Below, one piece after another: positions 52,293 through 59,954 of a DNA stretch of 64,000 bases. Location of the stretch: the NCBI RefSeq assembly GCF_030823375.1, contig NZ_JAUSXB010000001.1, positions 2,542,001 to 2,606,000 on the forward strand, written 5' to 3'. Origin of the DNA: Pseudarthrobacter siccitolerans. Lineage in GTDB: Bacteria; Actinomycetota; Actinomycetes; Actinomycetales; Micrococcaceae. Every line of letters begins with the position of its first letter. Positions within the stretch are counted from its first letter, which is position 1. The translations under genes and the position numbers were made by a program. The notes beneath the pieces were generated by a model, which was not told the DNA's origin, did not search any database, and saw only the letters and a list, made by a program, of their open reading frames with translations.

Positions 52293-53105
52293 TTATCCCC
52301 GGGCGCCCAGGTCCGCGGAGATGAGTTTCGCCGTCGCCACGATTTCCCGGGCAACCGACGCTAAGTACGCGTCCGGGTCCGGTTGCGCTGCGACAGTCTG
52401 GGCCTGAAGCGAGACGTTGACCGCCGCGACTACCTTTGGGCCGTCATAGACCGGCGCCGCTACGGACATCAGGCCCAGCTCCAGCTCCTGGTCCAGCAGG
52501 CACCAGCCCTGGGCCCGGACGGTATCCAGCACCGGGAGCAGTTCTTTGACGGTTCCTATGGCCCGCGGCGTGAGCGGCTTGATCTCCGCGGCTGCCAGGT
52601 ATGCCTTCAGGTCAGCGGGCGGCAGGCCGGCGAGGAGCACCCGGCCCATGGACGTAGCGTACGCCGGGAAGCGCGTGCCCACGGTGATGCCCACGTTCAT
52701 GATCCGGCGGGTGGTGACGCGTGCGATGTAGGCGATGTCAGTCCCGTCCAGCACGGCCGCGGACGTGGATTCGCCGAGTTTGAGGGACAGCTCCTCCAGG
52801 TGCGGCTGCGCCAGCTGCGGCAGCGACAACCCGGAGAGGTACGCGTAACCGAGCTGGAGCACTTTGGCGGTGAGGGCAAATGTCTTGCCGTCGGTCCGCA
52901 CATAGCCCAGCTCCACCAGCGTGTGCAGGAACCTCCGCGCTGTGGCCCGGGTCAATCCGGTCCGGGCCGCCACTTCGGTGAGGGTCATGACCGGATGGTC
53001 CGTATCAAACGCGCGGATCACGGCGAGCCCGCGGGCCAGCGATTGGACGTACTGGTCGCTGGCCTGCGGGGCAGGCGGGGTGTCCGTGCGGACGGCGTCG
53101 GTCAT
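52293..53105 (-). CDS. pcaR: IclR family regulator of the protocatechuate pathway (PcaR type)
   Basis: 270 residues with the IclR HTH (MTLTEVAARTGLTRATARRFLHTLVELGYV) and effector domain containing RVTTRRIMNVGITVGTRFPAYATSMGRVLLAG. That stretch is typical of PcaR/PcaU/PobR proteins. The last gene of the pca operon, 11 bases after pcaJ, so the regulator would rise with its targets. I chose ATG 53105; the TTG at 53114 adds three residues. Effector probably beta-ketoadipate or protocatechuate, by family. Confidence 0.9.
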   Translation of the reverse strand: MTDAVRTDTPPAPQASDQYVQSLARGLAVIRAFDTDHPVMTLTEVAARTGLTRATARRFLHTLVELGYVRTDGKTFALTAKVLQLGYAYLSGLSLPQLAQPHLEELSLKLGESTSAAVLDGTDIAYIARVTTRRIMNVGITVGTRFPAYATSMGRVLLAGLPPADLKAYLAAAEIKPLTPRAIGTVKELLPVLDTVRAQGWCLLDQELELGLMSVAAPVYDGPKVVAAVNVSLQAQTVAAQPDPDAYLASVAREIVATAKLISADLGARG

Positions 53106-53116
53106 GGTAACCAATC

Positions 53117-53827
53117 CTAGGTGGCAGTGACCGCTGAGGTTTCTACAGGCTCAACCACCGACCCGGCGGCCTTCAGCGGGACGGGGACGAGTTCCTGGAG
53201 TTCTTCGAGGGTGCAGCCGAAGGTTTCGCGGACGGTGACGCCGTCGGGTCCGGTGAGGAACACGGCTTTGTCGGTGTAGACGCGGGTGACGCAGCCGACG
53301 CCGGTGAGCGGGTAGGTGCAGGTGTCAACGATCTTGGAGGCGCCCTCGCGGGTGAGCAGGGTCATCATCACGAACACGTCCTTCGCGCCGGTGGCGAGGT
53401 CCATGGCACCGCCGACGGCGGGAATCGCACCCGGTGCGCCGGTGTGCCAGTTCGCCAGGTCACCGGTGGCGGAGACCTGGAACGCGCCCAGGACGCAGAT
53501 GTCCAGGTGCCCGCCGCGCATGATCGCGAAGGAGTCCGCGTGGTGGAAGTAGGAGGCTCCGGGGAGTTCGGTGACGGGGATCTTGCCGGCGTTGATGAGG
53601 TCGCTGTCGATCTGGTCACCCTCGGCGGCGGGGCCCATGCCGAGCATCCCGTTCTCCGTGTGGAGCGTGATGTCCTGTTCCTCGGTGAGGTAGTTGGACA
53701 CCAGGGTGGGCTGGCCGATGCCGAGGTTCACAAACGATCCCGGGGCGATGTCCCTGGCGACGAGCCGCGCGAGGTCGTCCCGGCCCAGGGGTGCGGCGGA
53801 GGTCTGGATGGATGTTGCCGTGGTCAT
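53117..53827 (-). CDS. pcaJ: 3-Oxoadipate CoA-transferase subunit B
   Basis: 236 residues. With PcaI it moves CoA from succinyl-CoA to 3-oxoadipate. The catalytic Glu is in TENGMLGMGP, preceded by VNLGIGQPTLVSNYL. The C-terminal tail (VVEPVETS, then AVTAT) is unusual: it is encoded by a 22-base stretch at 53138-53159 that resembles a dispersed actinobacterial repeat, so the normal end may have been extended. Starts one base after the pcaI stop. Confidence 0.95.
   Translation of the reverse strand: MTTATSIQTSAAPLGRDDLARLVARDIAPGSFVNLGIGQPTLVSNYLTEEQDITLHTENGMLGMGPAAEGDQIDSDLINAGKIPVTELPGASYFHHADSFAIMRGGHLDICVLGAFQVSATGDLANWHTGAPGAIPAVGGAMDLATGAKDVFVMMTLLTREGASKIVDTCTYPLTGVGCVTRVYTDKAVFLTGPDGVTVRETFGCTLEELQELVPVPLKAAGSVVEPVETSAVTAT
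53138..53159. repeat. VVEPVET-type dispersed repeat inside the 3' end of pcaJ
   Basis: The 22 bases from GGTTTCTACAG to GCTCAACCACC encode VVEPVET on the minus strand. From memory, closely similar GGTTTCGACAGGCTCAACC elements are scattered in Arthrobacter and related genomes, often at gene ends. The identification is from memory only. Confidence 0.5.
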
Positions 53828-53828
53828 C

Positions 53829-54530
53829 TCAGGCCACCTTCTCACTAGTGCCGGCGGCGCGGCGGTCTGATGCCGGGACGCGGACAATGCTGTTGACGTA
53901 GATCCCGGGCGTCACGACGTTTTCCGGGTCCAGCCCGCCGGTGGGGACAATCTCCGAGACCTGCACGACGGTCTGCTTCGCGGCCGCGGCCATGATCGGC
54001 CCGAAGTTCCGGGCCGTCTTGCGGTAGACGAGGTTGCCCTTCCCGTCAGCTTTGAGTGCCTTGATCAGGGCGACGTCGGCGTGGATGGGTGTTTCGAACA
54101 CCTGCCCGCGGCCGTCGATGATGCGGGTTTCCTTGCCCTCGGCGAGCATGGTGCCGTACCCCGTGGGCGTGAAGAACCCGCCGATCCCGGCCCCCGCGGC
54201 GCGGATCCGCTCGGCCAGGTTGCCCTGCGGCACGAGTTCGAGTTCGATCTCACCGGCCTTGTACTTGGCATCAAAGTGCCAGGAGTCGGACTGCCGCGGG
54301 AAGGAGCAGATCATCTTTTTCACCCGGCCTTCCTTGATCAGCAGCGCCAGGCCCTGGTCGCCCTGCCCGGCGTTGTTGTTCACCACCGTCAGGCCGGTGG
54401 CGCCGCACTCCAGCAGCGCGTCGATCAGCTCGAACGGCTGCCCGGCGTTGCCGAACCCGCCGATCATCACCGTGGAACCGTCCTTGATCCCGGCCACGGC
54501 CTCCTGGACCGAATCTACAAAATTCAGCAT
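53829..54530 (-). CDS. pcaI: 3-Oxoadipate CoA-transferase subunit A
   Basis: 233 residues. The partner of PcaJ. It has the CoA-transferase family I glycine motif MIGGFGNAGQP, VVNNNAGQGDQGLALLI, and IRAAGAGIGGFFTPTGYGT. The ATG at 54530 gives the standard N terminus; upstream frame runs into pcaF. Six bases separate it from the pcaF stop, so it is translated within the same operon. Confidence 0.95.
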   Translation of the reverse strand: MLNFVDSVQEAVAGIKDGSTVMIGGFGNAGQPFELIDALLECGATGLTVVNNNAGQGDQGLALLIKEGRVKKMICSFPRQSDSWHFDAKYKAGEIELELVPQGNLAERIRAAGAGIGGFFTPTGYGTMLAEGKETRIIDGRGQVFETPIHADVALIKALKADGKGNLVYRKTARNFGPIMAAAAKQTVVQVSEIVPTGGLDPENVVTPGIYVNSIVRVPASDRRAAGTSEKVA

Positions 54531-54535
54531 TTCGC

Positions 54536-55750
54536 TTATGCCTTTCCTGAAGTGACGTTTTCGAGCACCACGGCGAGGCCCTGCCCCACGCCGATGCAGA
54601 TCGCCGCGACACCCCAGCGCTGGCCGGAAGCCTGCAGGGACCGGGCGAGGGTGCCCAGGATCCGGGTCCCGGAAGCACCCAGCGGGTGGCCCATCGCGAT
54701 CGCCCCGCCATGCCGGTTCACAATTCCCGGGTCGATGCCCCAGGCGTTGATGCACGCCAGGGACTGCGCGGCGAACGCTTCATTAAGTTCGACGGCGCCC
54801 ACCTGGTCCCAGCCGATCCCCGCCTTCGCCAGGGCCTTGTTCGCCGCCTCCACCGGGGCGAAGCCGAAGTACTGCGGGTCGTTGCCGTGCGCACCGCGCC
54901 CGGCAATCCGGGCCAGCGGCTCCAGCCCCAGCAGCCCGGCGGCACTCTCGGATCCGATCCAGGCCGCGGAGGCGCCGTCGGACAACGGGGACGCGTTACC
55001 CGCCGTGACGGTGCCGCCCACCTCGGCGCCTTCGGGTTCGTTGCGGAACACGGTCTTCAGGGCCGCGAGCTTTTCGGCGGTGGAGCCGGGGCGGATGCCT
55101 TCGTCCCGGACCAGGTCCGTGCCCGGGACCGGTGCCACAAGGTTGTCGTAGAAGCCTTCGTCCCACGCTGCGGCGGAGAGGTTGTGCGAATCAGCGGCAA
55201 ACTGGTCCTGCTGCTCCCGGGTGACGCCGTATTTCTCGCGGAGCCGCTCGGTGGCCTCGCCCAGGGAGATGGTCCATTCCTTGGGCATGGCCTTGTTCAC
55301 CAGGCGCCAGCCCAGGGTGGTGGAGGCCAGGGTCATGTCACCGGCCGGGTAGGGCTTCTCCGTCTTGGGCAGCACCCAGGGGGCGCGGGACATCGACTCC
55401 GCACCGCCCACCAGCATCAGGTCGGCGTCACCGGCGTTGATCTGGCGTGAGGCGATAATCGCAGCGTCCAGCGACGACCCGCACAGGCGGTTGACCGTGG
55501 TTCCCGGGATGGACACCGGCAGGCCCGCCAGCAGGGTGCCCATCCGGGCGATGTTGCGGTTCTCCTCACCGGCGCCGTTGGCGTTGCCGAACACCACCTC
55601 ATCAATCCGCGCAGGATCCAGCGCGGGAGCGCGCTTCACTGACTCCCTGATCACGTGCGCGGCGAGGTCATCCGGACGGACTCCTGCGAGGCCTGAGCCA
55701 AACTTGCCGAACGGGGTGCGCACTGCGTCGTACACAAAAGCCTGGTTCAT
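54536..55750 (-). CDS. pcaF: 3-Oxoadipyl-CoA thiolase
   Basis: 404 residues. Final step of the beta-ketoadipate pathway, giving acetyl-CoA and succinyl-CoA. Active Cys in NRLCGSSLDAA (about residue 90), GGAESMSRAPWVL typical for PcaF, catalytic His in GGAIAMGHPLGASG, second Cys in CIGVGQG. The ATG overlaps the pcaC stop by 4 bases (ATGA). Confidence 0.96.
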   Translation of the reverse strand: MNQAFVYDAVRTPFGKFGSGLAGVRPDDLAAHVIRESVKRAPALDPARIDEVVFGNANGAGEENRNIARMGTLLAGLPVSIPGTTVNRLCGSSLDAAIIASRQINAGDADLMLVGGAESMSRAPWVLPKTEKPYPAGDMTLASTTLGWRLVNKAMPKEWTISLGEATERLREKYGVTREQQDQFAADSHNLSAAAWDEGFYDNLVAPVPGTDLVRDEGIRPGSTAEKLAALKTVFRNEPEGAEVGGTVTAGNASPLSDGASAAWIGSESAAGLLGLEPLARIAGRGAHGNDPQYFGFAPVEAANKALAKAGIGWDQVGAVELNEAFAAQSLACINAWGIDPGIVNRHGGAIAMGHPLGASGTRILGTLARSLQASGQRWGVAAICIGVGQGLAVVLENVTSGKA

Positions 55751-56187
55751 GGGGTTGTGTCCATTTCTCGAAAGACCTGCTGGGCGGTTTTGAACGCGGT
55801 GTTTGCGGACGGGACGCCGCAGTAGATGGCGGTCTGGAGCAGGATTTCCTTGATCTCGTCCCTGCTCAGGCCGTTGGTGAGGGCAGCGCGGATGTGCATG
55901 GCCAGCTCTTCCCAGTGCCCGTGCGCCACCATCGCGGTGATGGTGACGGCGGAGCGCATCTGCCGGGTCAGTCCCGGCCGGGTCCAGATGCCACCCCACG
56001 CGATCCGCGTGATCATGTCCTGAAAGTCTTCGGTGAACTCGTCCTTGTTGGCATTCGCCCGGTCCACGTGCGCGTCACCAAGGACTTCGCGCCGGACCGT
56101 CATGCCGCCGTCGTAAATCTCCTGGCTGGTTGCACCGGGCTGAACCACGCCGTGCCGTTCAATTCCCTGACGTTCTGTGCCACTCAT
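55747..56187 (-). CDS. pcaC: 4-Carboxymuconolactone decarboxylase
   Basis: 146 residues with an AhpD-like helical fold. GMTVRREVLGDAHVDRA, the Arg/Trp segment IAWGGIWTRPGLT, and GHWEELAMHIRAALTNGLSRDEIKEI and YCGVPSANTAF near the end are characteristic. It turns 4-carboxymuconolactone into 3-oxoadipate enol-lactone. In many actinobacteria it is fused to PcaD as one protein; here the two are separate genes with a 4-base overlap. ATG at 56187 preferred over a start 9 codons upstream. Confidence 0.94.
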   Translation of the reverse strand: MSGTERQGIERHGVVQPGATSQEIYDGGMTVRREVLGDAHVDRANANKDEFTEDFQDMITRIAWGGIWTRPGLTRQMRSAVTITAMVAHGHWEELAMHIRAALTNGLSRDEIKEILLQTAIYCGVPSANTAFKTAQQVFREMDTTP

Positions 56188-57014
56188 GCGCCTGCCTCCC
56201 GAGTTTCGGCCCACGAGATGAGGCCACGCATCAGCTCCGCCACGTGCGCGGGCGCCTCAGCGGGAGCAAGGTGCGCCACTCCCTCGAGCGAGACGGCGGT
56301 GGCAGTGCCGCCGCCGGCGGTGATGCCGGCGGCCACTGCCTCGGCGAATGACGGCGGGGCAACCTCGTCCAGCGCGCCCGCGATGAGCTGGGTGGGGACA
56401 CGGATGCTGCCCAGTTCCTCGCGGACGTCAAAGGCTGCCAGCGCTTCACAGCAGAAGGCGTAGCTGAAGCGGTCGGCGTCGCGCAGGGCGTGCAGGAGCC
56501 GGCTGCTCACCTCGGGCTCGCGGTCCATGAATCCGGGAGCGAACCAGCGCTGCGCCGAACCCTGGATCATCACCGGAGTGCCCTGGCTGCGGACCGTTTC
56601 GGCGCGCTCCAGCCATCCCTCAGGGGTGCCGATCTTGGCTCCGCTGTTCTGGACGGAGAGGCTCTTGAGCCTCTCCCCGTGTTTGATGCCCAGCTGCAGG
56701 CCGGTGGCACCTCCCAGCGAAACCCCTGCGTAGTGGAAGGCTTCACCGGGGGCGATGGAGTCGATCAGGTCCACCACCGAATCAGCCAAGGCGGCGACGT
56801 CGAACGTTTCGGTTGCGGCGGGCGAGACGCCGTGGCCGGGCAGGTCCCAGGCCACCACGTCGTAATCGTTTCCCAGCAGGGACGCAGCCCTGTTCCACAG
56901 GATCGAGGAGGTGCCCAGGGACGGGCCGACCACCAGCAGAGGGTGGCCGCCCAGGGGTCGCTGGGGTGACAGCAGCGCTGCCTTCAAGGCTGGTTTAGCC
57001 ACGGGAAGCTCCAT
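56184..57014 (-). CDS. pcaD: 3-Oxoadipate enol-lactonase
   Basis: About 276 residues, alpha/beta hydrolase. Oxyanion segment VVGPSLGTSSILW, nucleophile GVSLGGATG, acid in AGALDEVAPP and His in VAHLAPAE. Hydrolyses the enol-lactone to 3-oxoadipate. Starts inside the 3' end of pcaB, overlapping it by 20 bases (26 bases if the ATG at 57020 is used). Neither start has a clear ribosome site, so translational coupling is likely. Confidence 0.92.
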   Translation of the reverse strand: MELPVAKPALKAALLSPQRPLGGHPLLVVGPSLGTSSILWNRAASLLGNDYDVVAWDLPGHGVSPAATETFDVAALADSVVDLIDSIAPGEAFHYAGVSLGGATGLQLGIKHGERLKSLSVQNSGAKIGTPEGWLERAETVRSQGTPVMIQGSAQRWFAPGFMDREPEVSSRLLHALRDADRFSYAFCCEALAAFDVREELGSIRVPTQLIAGALDEVAPPSFAEAVAAGITAGGGTATAVSLEGVAHLAPAEAPAHVAELMRGLISWAETREAGA

Positions 57015-58479
57015 TCGCATCGGTGTCTGAAGATGAATTCGCGGCAAAAGCCGGGTACGTGGCAAGGATCCGCCGGGAGATCTCCGCAGCCTCGCCGAGG
57101 TAGCTGGCCGGATCAAGGAGTTCCTCCAGCCGCACGTCCGGCAGGACTGATGCCGGGACGGCTTCGCGGAGCAGCTTGCGGTACGTGGCGGCCTGCTCCG
57201 CAGTCGGCGCCTGGAGGGTCCGGTCCACCACGGCCTGCAGCTGCTGCTTGCCGTTGCGGCCATCCTTGTCCTCCAGCAGCGGGGCCACGGCGGCGCCCAC
57301 GCCCTCGGCCAGGAGCAGTGGACCGGCGAGGTCCAGGTTGCGGCGCATGGCTTCCGGGAAGACCTGCAGGCCCTCCGCGAGCTCCCGGAGAGGCCCGGCG
57401 GCGCCCAGTGCCAGGGCCAGGAGCTGCCGGAGCGCGGGCCATTCGGTGTGCCAGGCGCCGTCCGGACGCTCGTCGTTGAAGTTCGCGGCAGCCAGGTGCA
57501 GCTGGGCTGCCAGGCCCGGGGCCTGCAGCGCTGCGCTGCGGACCAGCACGGACAGCACCGGATTCTGCTTCTGCGGCATCGCGGAGGAGACGCCCCGGCC
57601 GGCGGCCCGCGGCTCGGCCAGTTCGCCCACCTCCGGCCTGCTCAGGAAGAGGACGTCGGCCGCGATCTTGCCGAAGGAATCCAAGACTGCCGTCAAGGCA
57701 TGCCCCAACGACGTGATGGCCAGGCGGTTGGTGTGCCACGGCGCCGGAGCGGCAGAAAGGCCCAACTGGGACGCCAGCGCATCAGCCAGGCTGAAGGGCG
57801 TGGCGGACGAGCCGGACGTCAGGACACTGCCCGCAGCCAGGGTCCCGGCGGCTCCGCCGAACTGCACCGGGAACTCCACGTTCTCCAGGTTTCGGCCTGC
57901 GGCGGCGACGCCCTGGAACCACTGCGCGGCGCGGAGGCCAAACGTGAACGGCAGCGAATGCTGGGTCAGGCTCCTGCCCACGCACAGCGTGTCCGCATGC
58001 TGCTCCGCCAAGGTGGCGAGCGCCGTCGTCGCGCCTTTCAGGTCAGCCAGCAGCGCCTCCACGGTGTTGCGGGCCAGCAGCATCAGGGCGGTGTCCAGGA
58101 CGTCCTGGCTGGTCAGTGAGGTGTGCACGGCTTTCCCGGCGCCGACGTTGCCGGTGTCCAGCACCGCGACCTGCTTGCGGAGGTCGCCGAGCAGCGGGAT
58201 CACGGGGTTGCCGCCGCCTTGGGCACGGCGGGCGATGTCCACCGGATCGTAGCGGCCCGCCTCAGCAGCGGAAGCGACGACGGCGGCCGCACCGGCGGGT
58301 GCCAGGTCCGCCTTCTCCAGCACGGCAGCCCAGCCGGACTCCACGGCGAGGATCGCCGCCAGCACTGCCCGGTCCCCCGTCAGCACCCCGACCAGCGGCG
58401 ATGCCGAGACAGGGCTGAGCAGGCCGACGTCGCCGTCGGCCCTCACGGCCCCGCGTGCCGGGCTGGCCGCGTCAGTCAC
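56995..58479 (-). CDS. pcaB: 3-Carboxy-cis,cis-muconate cycloisomerase
   Basis: 494 residues of the fumarase/aspartase superfamily. TSQDVLDTALMLLARN near residue 125, GRSLTQHSLPFTFGLRAA with the catalytic-side His, and signature SSAMPQKQNPVLSV. It cyclises 3-carboxymuconate to 4-carboxymuconolactone. A C-terminal tail of about 40 residues is Ser/Asn-rich. Start overlaps the pcaG stop by 4 bases. Confidence 0.95.
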   Translation of the reverse strand: MTDAASPARGAVRADGDVGLLSPVSASPLVGVLTGDRAVLAAILAVESGWAAVLEKADLAPAGAAAVVASAAEAGRYDPVDIARRAQGGGNPVIPLLGDLRKQVAVLDTGNVGAGKAVHTSLTSQDVLDTALMLLARNTVEALLADLKGATTALATLAEQHADTLCVGRSLTQHSLPFTFGLRAAQWFQGVAAAGRNLENVEFPVQFGGAAGTLAAGSVLTSGSSATPFSLADALASQLGLSAAPAPWHTNRLAITSLGHALTAVLDSFGKIAADVLFLSRPEVGELAEPRAAGRGVSSAMPQKQNPVLSVLVRSAALQAPGLAAQLHLAAANFNDERPDGAWHTEWPALRQLLALALGAAGPLRELAEGLQVFPEAMRRNLDLAGPLLLAEGVGAAVAPLLEDKDGRNGKQQLQAVVDRTLQAPTAEQAATYRKLLREAVPASVLPDVRLEELLDPASYLGEAAEISRRILATYPAFAANSSSDTDANGASRG

Positions 58480-59033
58480 TGGAAGTCCAGGAAGACTGTC
58501 TCGCCCTCACCCTGAAGGCGGATATCAAAGGTCAGGCCGCCGTCGGGATCGCGCCGGGCGATGAGGGTCTGGCGGCGCTCCGGGTCGAGCGAGCCGAGCA
58601 GCGGGTCGCTGGCCAGCGCCTCCTCGTTTTCGGGGAGGTAGATGCGGGTGAAGAGCCGGTTGGTCAGGCCGCGGGCAAAGACGGCCACGGAGATGAACGG
58701 CGCGGCCCCAGGCTTCGTGGGGCCCGGGTTGACGGTGGTGAAGGTGTACACGCCGCTGTAACCAACGGAGCCGCGGCCCCAGCCGGTAAACGTGTAGCCG
58801 TCGCGGACCAGCGAGCCGGTTTTCTGGACCACGTTGCCCTCGGCGTCGGGCTGCCAGATTTCCAGGATGGCGTCCGGAACGGTCTCCCCGGCGCCGTCAT
58901 ACACGGTGCCCTGCAGGCGGATGGAGCCGGGCGAACCCGGTGCGAGGAGTTCGTTGTCCTTCTCGAACGGCAGCGCGTAGCCGTAGAACGGGCCGACGGT
59001 CTGACCGGGGGTGGGTACCAGTTTGGTGCTCAT
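58476..59033 (-). CDS. pcaG: Protocatechuate 3,4-dioxygenase alpha subunit
   Basis: 185 residues, intradiol dioxygenase fold. GQTVGPFYGYALPF opens the protein; ILEIWQPDAEGNVV is the conserved core strand and VYTFTTVNPG precedes the substrate pocket. The alpha subunit lacks the four iron ligands found in beta, as expected. It forms the alpha-beta unit that opens the ring of protocatechuate. Begins 5 bases after pcaH. Confidence 0.95.
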   Translation of the reverse strand: MSTKLVPTPGQTVGPFYGYALPFEKDNELLAPGSPGSIRLQGTVYDGAGETVPDAILEIWQPDAEGNVVQKTGSLVRDGYTFTGWGRGSVGYSGVYTFTTVNPGPTKPGAAPFISVAVFARGLTNRLFTRIYLPENEEALASDPLLGSLDPERRQTLIARRDPDGGLTFDIRLQGEGETVFLDFQ

Positions 59034-59038
59034 CTTTC

Positions 59039-59911
59039 CTACTCCTCATCACCTTCTGCGCCGAGCGCCTCATTTTCGGTCCACGTCCGCTTGGGGCCGG
59101 TCAGGACGATGTCCCAGTTGTAGCCCAGCGCCCACTCGGGTTCGGTGAGGGTGTGGTCGTAGTTGGCCACCAGCCGGTCGCGGGCGTCCTGGTCCACGAT
59201 GGTCTGGTAGATGGGGTCCAGCGGGAAGAGCTGGTCGCCGGGGAAGTACATCTGGGTGATGATGCGCTGGGTGAATTCGCTGCCGAACAGCGAGAAGTGG
59301 ATGTGCGCGGGGCGCCAGGCGTTCAGGTGGTTCTTCCAGGGGTAGGCGCCGGGCTTGATGGTGGTGAACCGGTAGGAGCCGTCCGGGCCGGTGATACAGC
59401 GGCCGATGCCCGTGAAGTTGGGATCGATCGGTGCGGGGTGCTGGTCGCGCTTGTGGATGTAGCGGCCGGAGGCATTGGCCTGCCAGATCTCCACCAGCTG
59501 GCCTGCCACCGGGTGACCGTCGCCATCCAGGACTTTGCCGGCCACGATGATGCGCTCACCCTGCGGCTCGCCGTTGTGCTGGATGGTCAGGTCCGATTCC
59601 AGGGCGTGCACGTCCTGGTGGCCGAAGGCCGGGGAGTACAGCTCGATGGTCTCCGGGTCCGCGTGGTGCAGGCTCTTGGTGGGGTGCCGCAGGATGCTGC
59701 TGCGGTAGGGCGGGTAGTCCAGCCGCGGCTGGGTCTCGGCCGGGGCGCCGTCCTTGAGGGCCCGCACATAGGCGTCGCCGATCGAGTTGATCTCTGCACT
59801 GAGATCCGCCTGGGTTTCCACGTTCCTGGAAGACCCGTGCGCGGCGTGCGGCTCGGCGGGAGGCACGAGTTCCTCGGATTCGAGCGCTTGTGCGGTGTGG
59901 TCTGAAGGCAC
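59039..59911 (-). CDS. pcaH: Protocatechuate 3,4-dioxygenase beta subunit
   Basis: 290 residues; catalytic iron subunit. Iron ligands are visible as Tyr in ASGRYIHKRD, Tyr in KPGAYPWKNH and the His pair in RPAHIHFS. LVEIWQANASGRY is the family core. The GTG at 59911 is chosen because AAAGGAG lies 7 bases upstream. The first 45 residues are an acidic extension before DLSAEINSIGDAYVRAL. 43 bases separate it from qsuB. Confidence 0.95.
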   Translation of the reverse strand: MPSDHTAQALESEELVPPAEPHAAHGSSRNVETQADLSAEINSIGDAYVRALKDGAPAETQPRLDYPPYRSSILRHPTKSLHHADPETIELYSPAFGHQDVHALESDLTIQHNGEPQGERIIVAGKVLDGDGHPVAGQLVEIWQANASGRYIHKRDQHPAPIDPNFTGIGRCITGPDGSYRFTTIKPGAYPWKNHLNAWRPAHIHFSLFGSEFTQRIITQMYFPGDQLFPLDPIYQTIVDQDARDRLVANYDHTLTEPEWALGYNWDIVLTGPKRTWTENEALGAEGDEE

Positions 59912-59954
59912 AGCCGGCTCCTTTCGGTTTTGGATTCTTAGGTGGTGTACAGGT

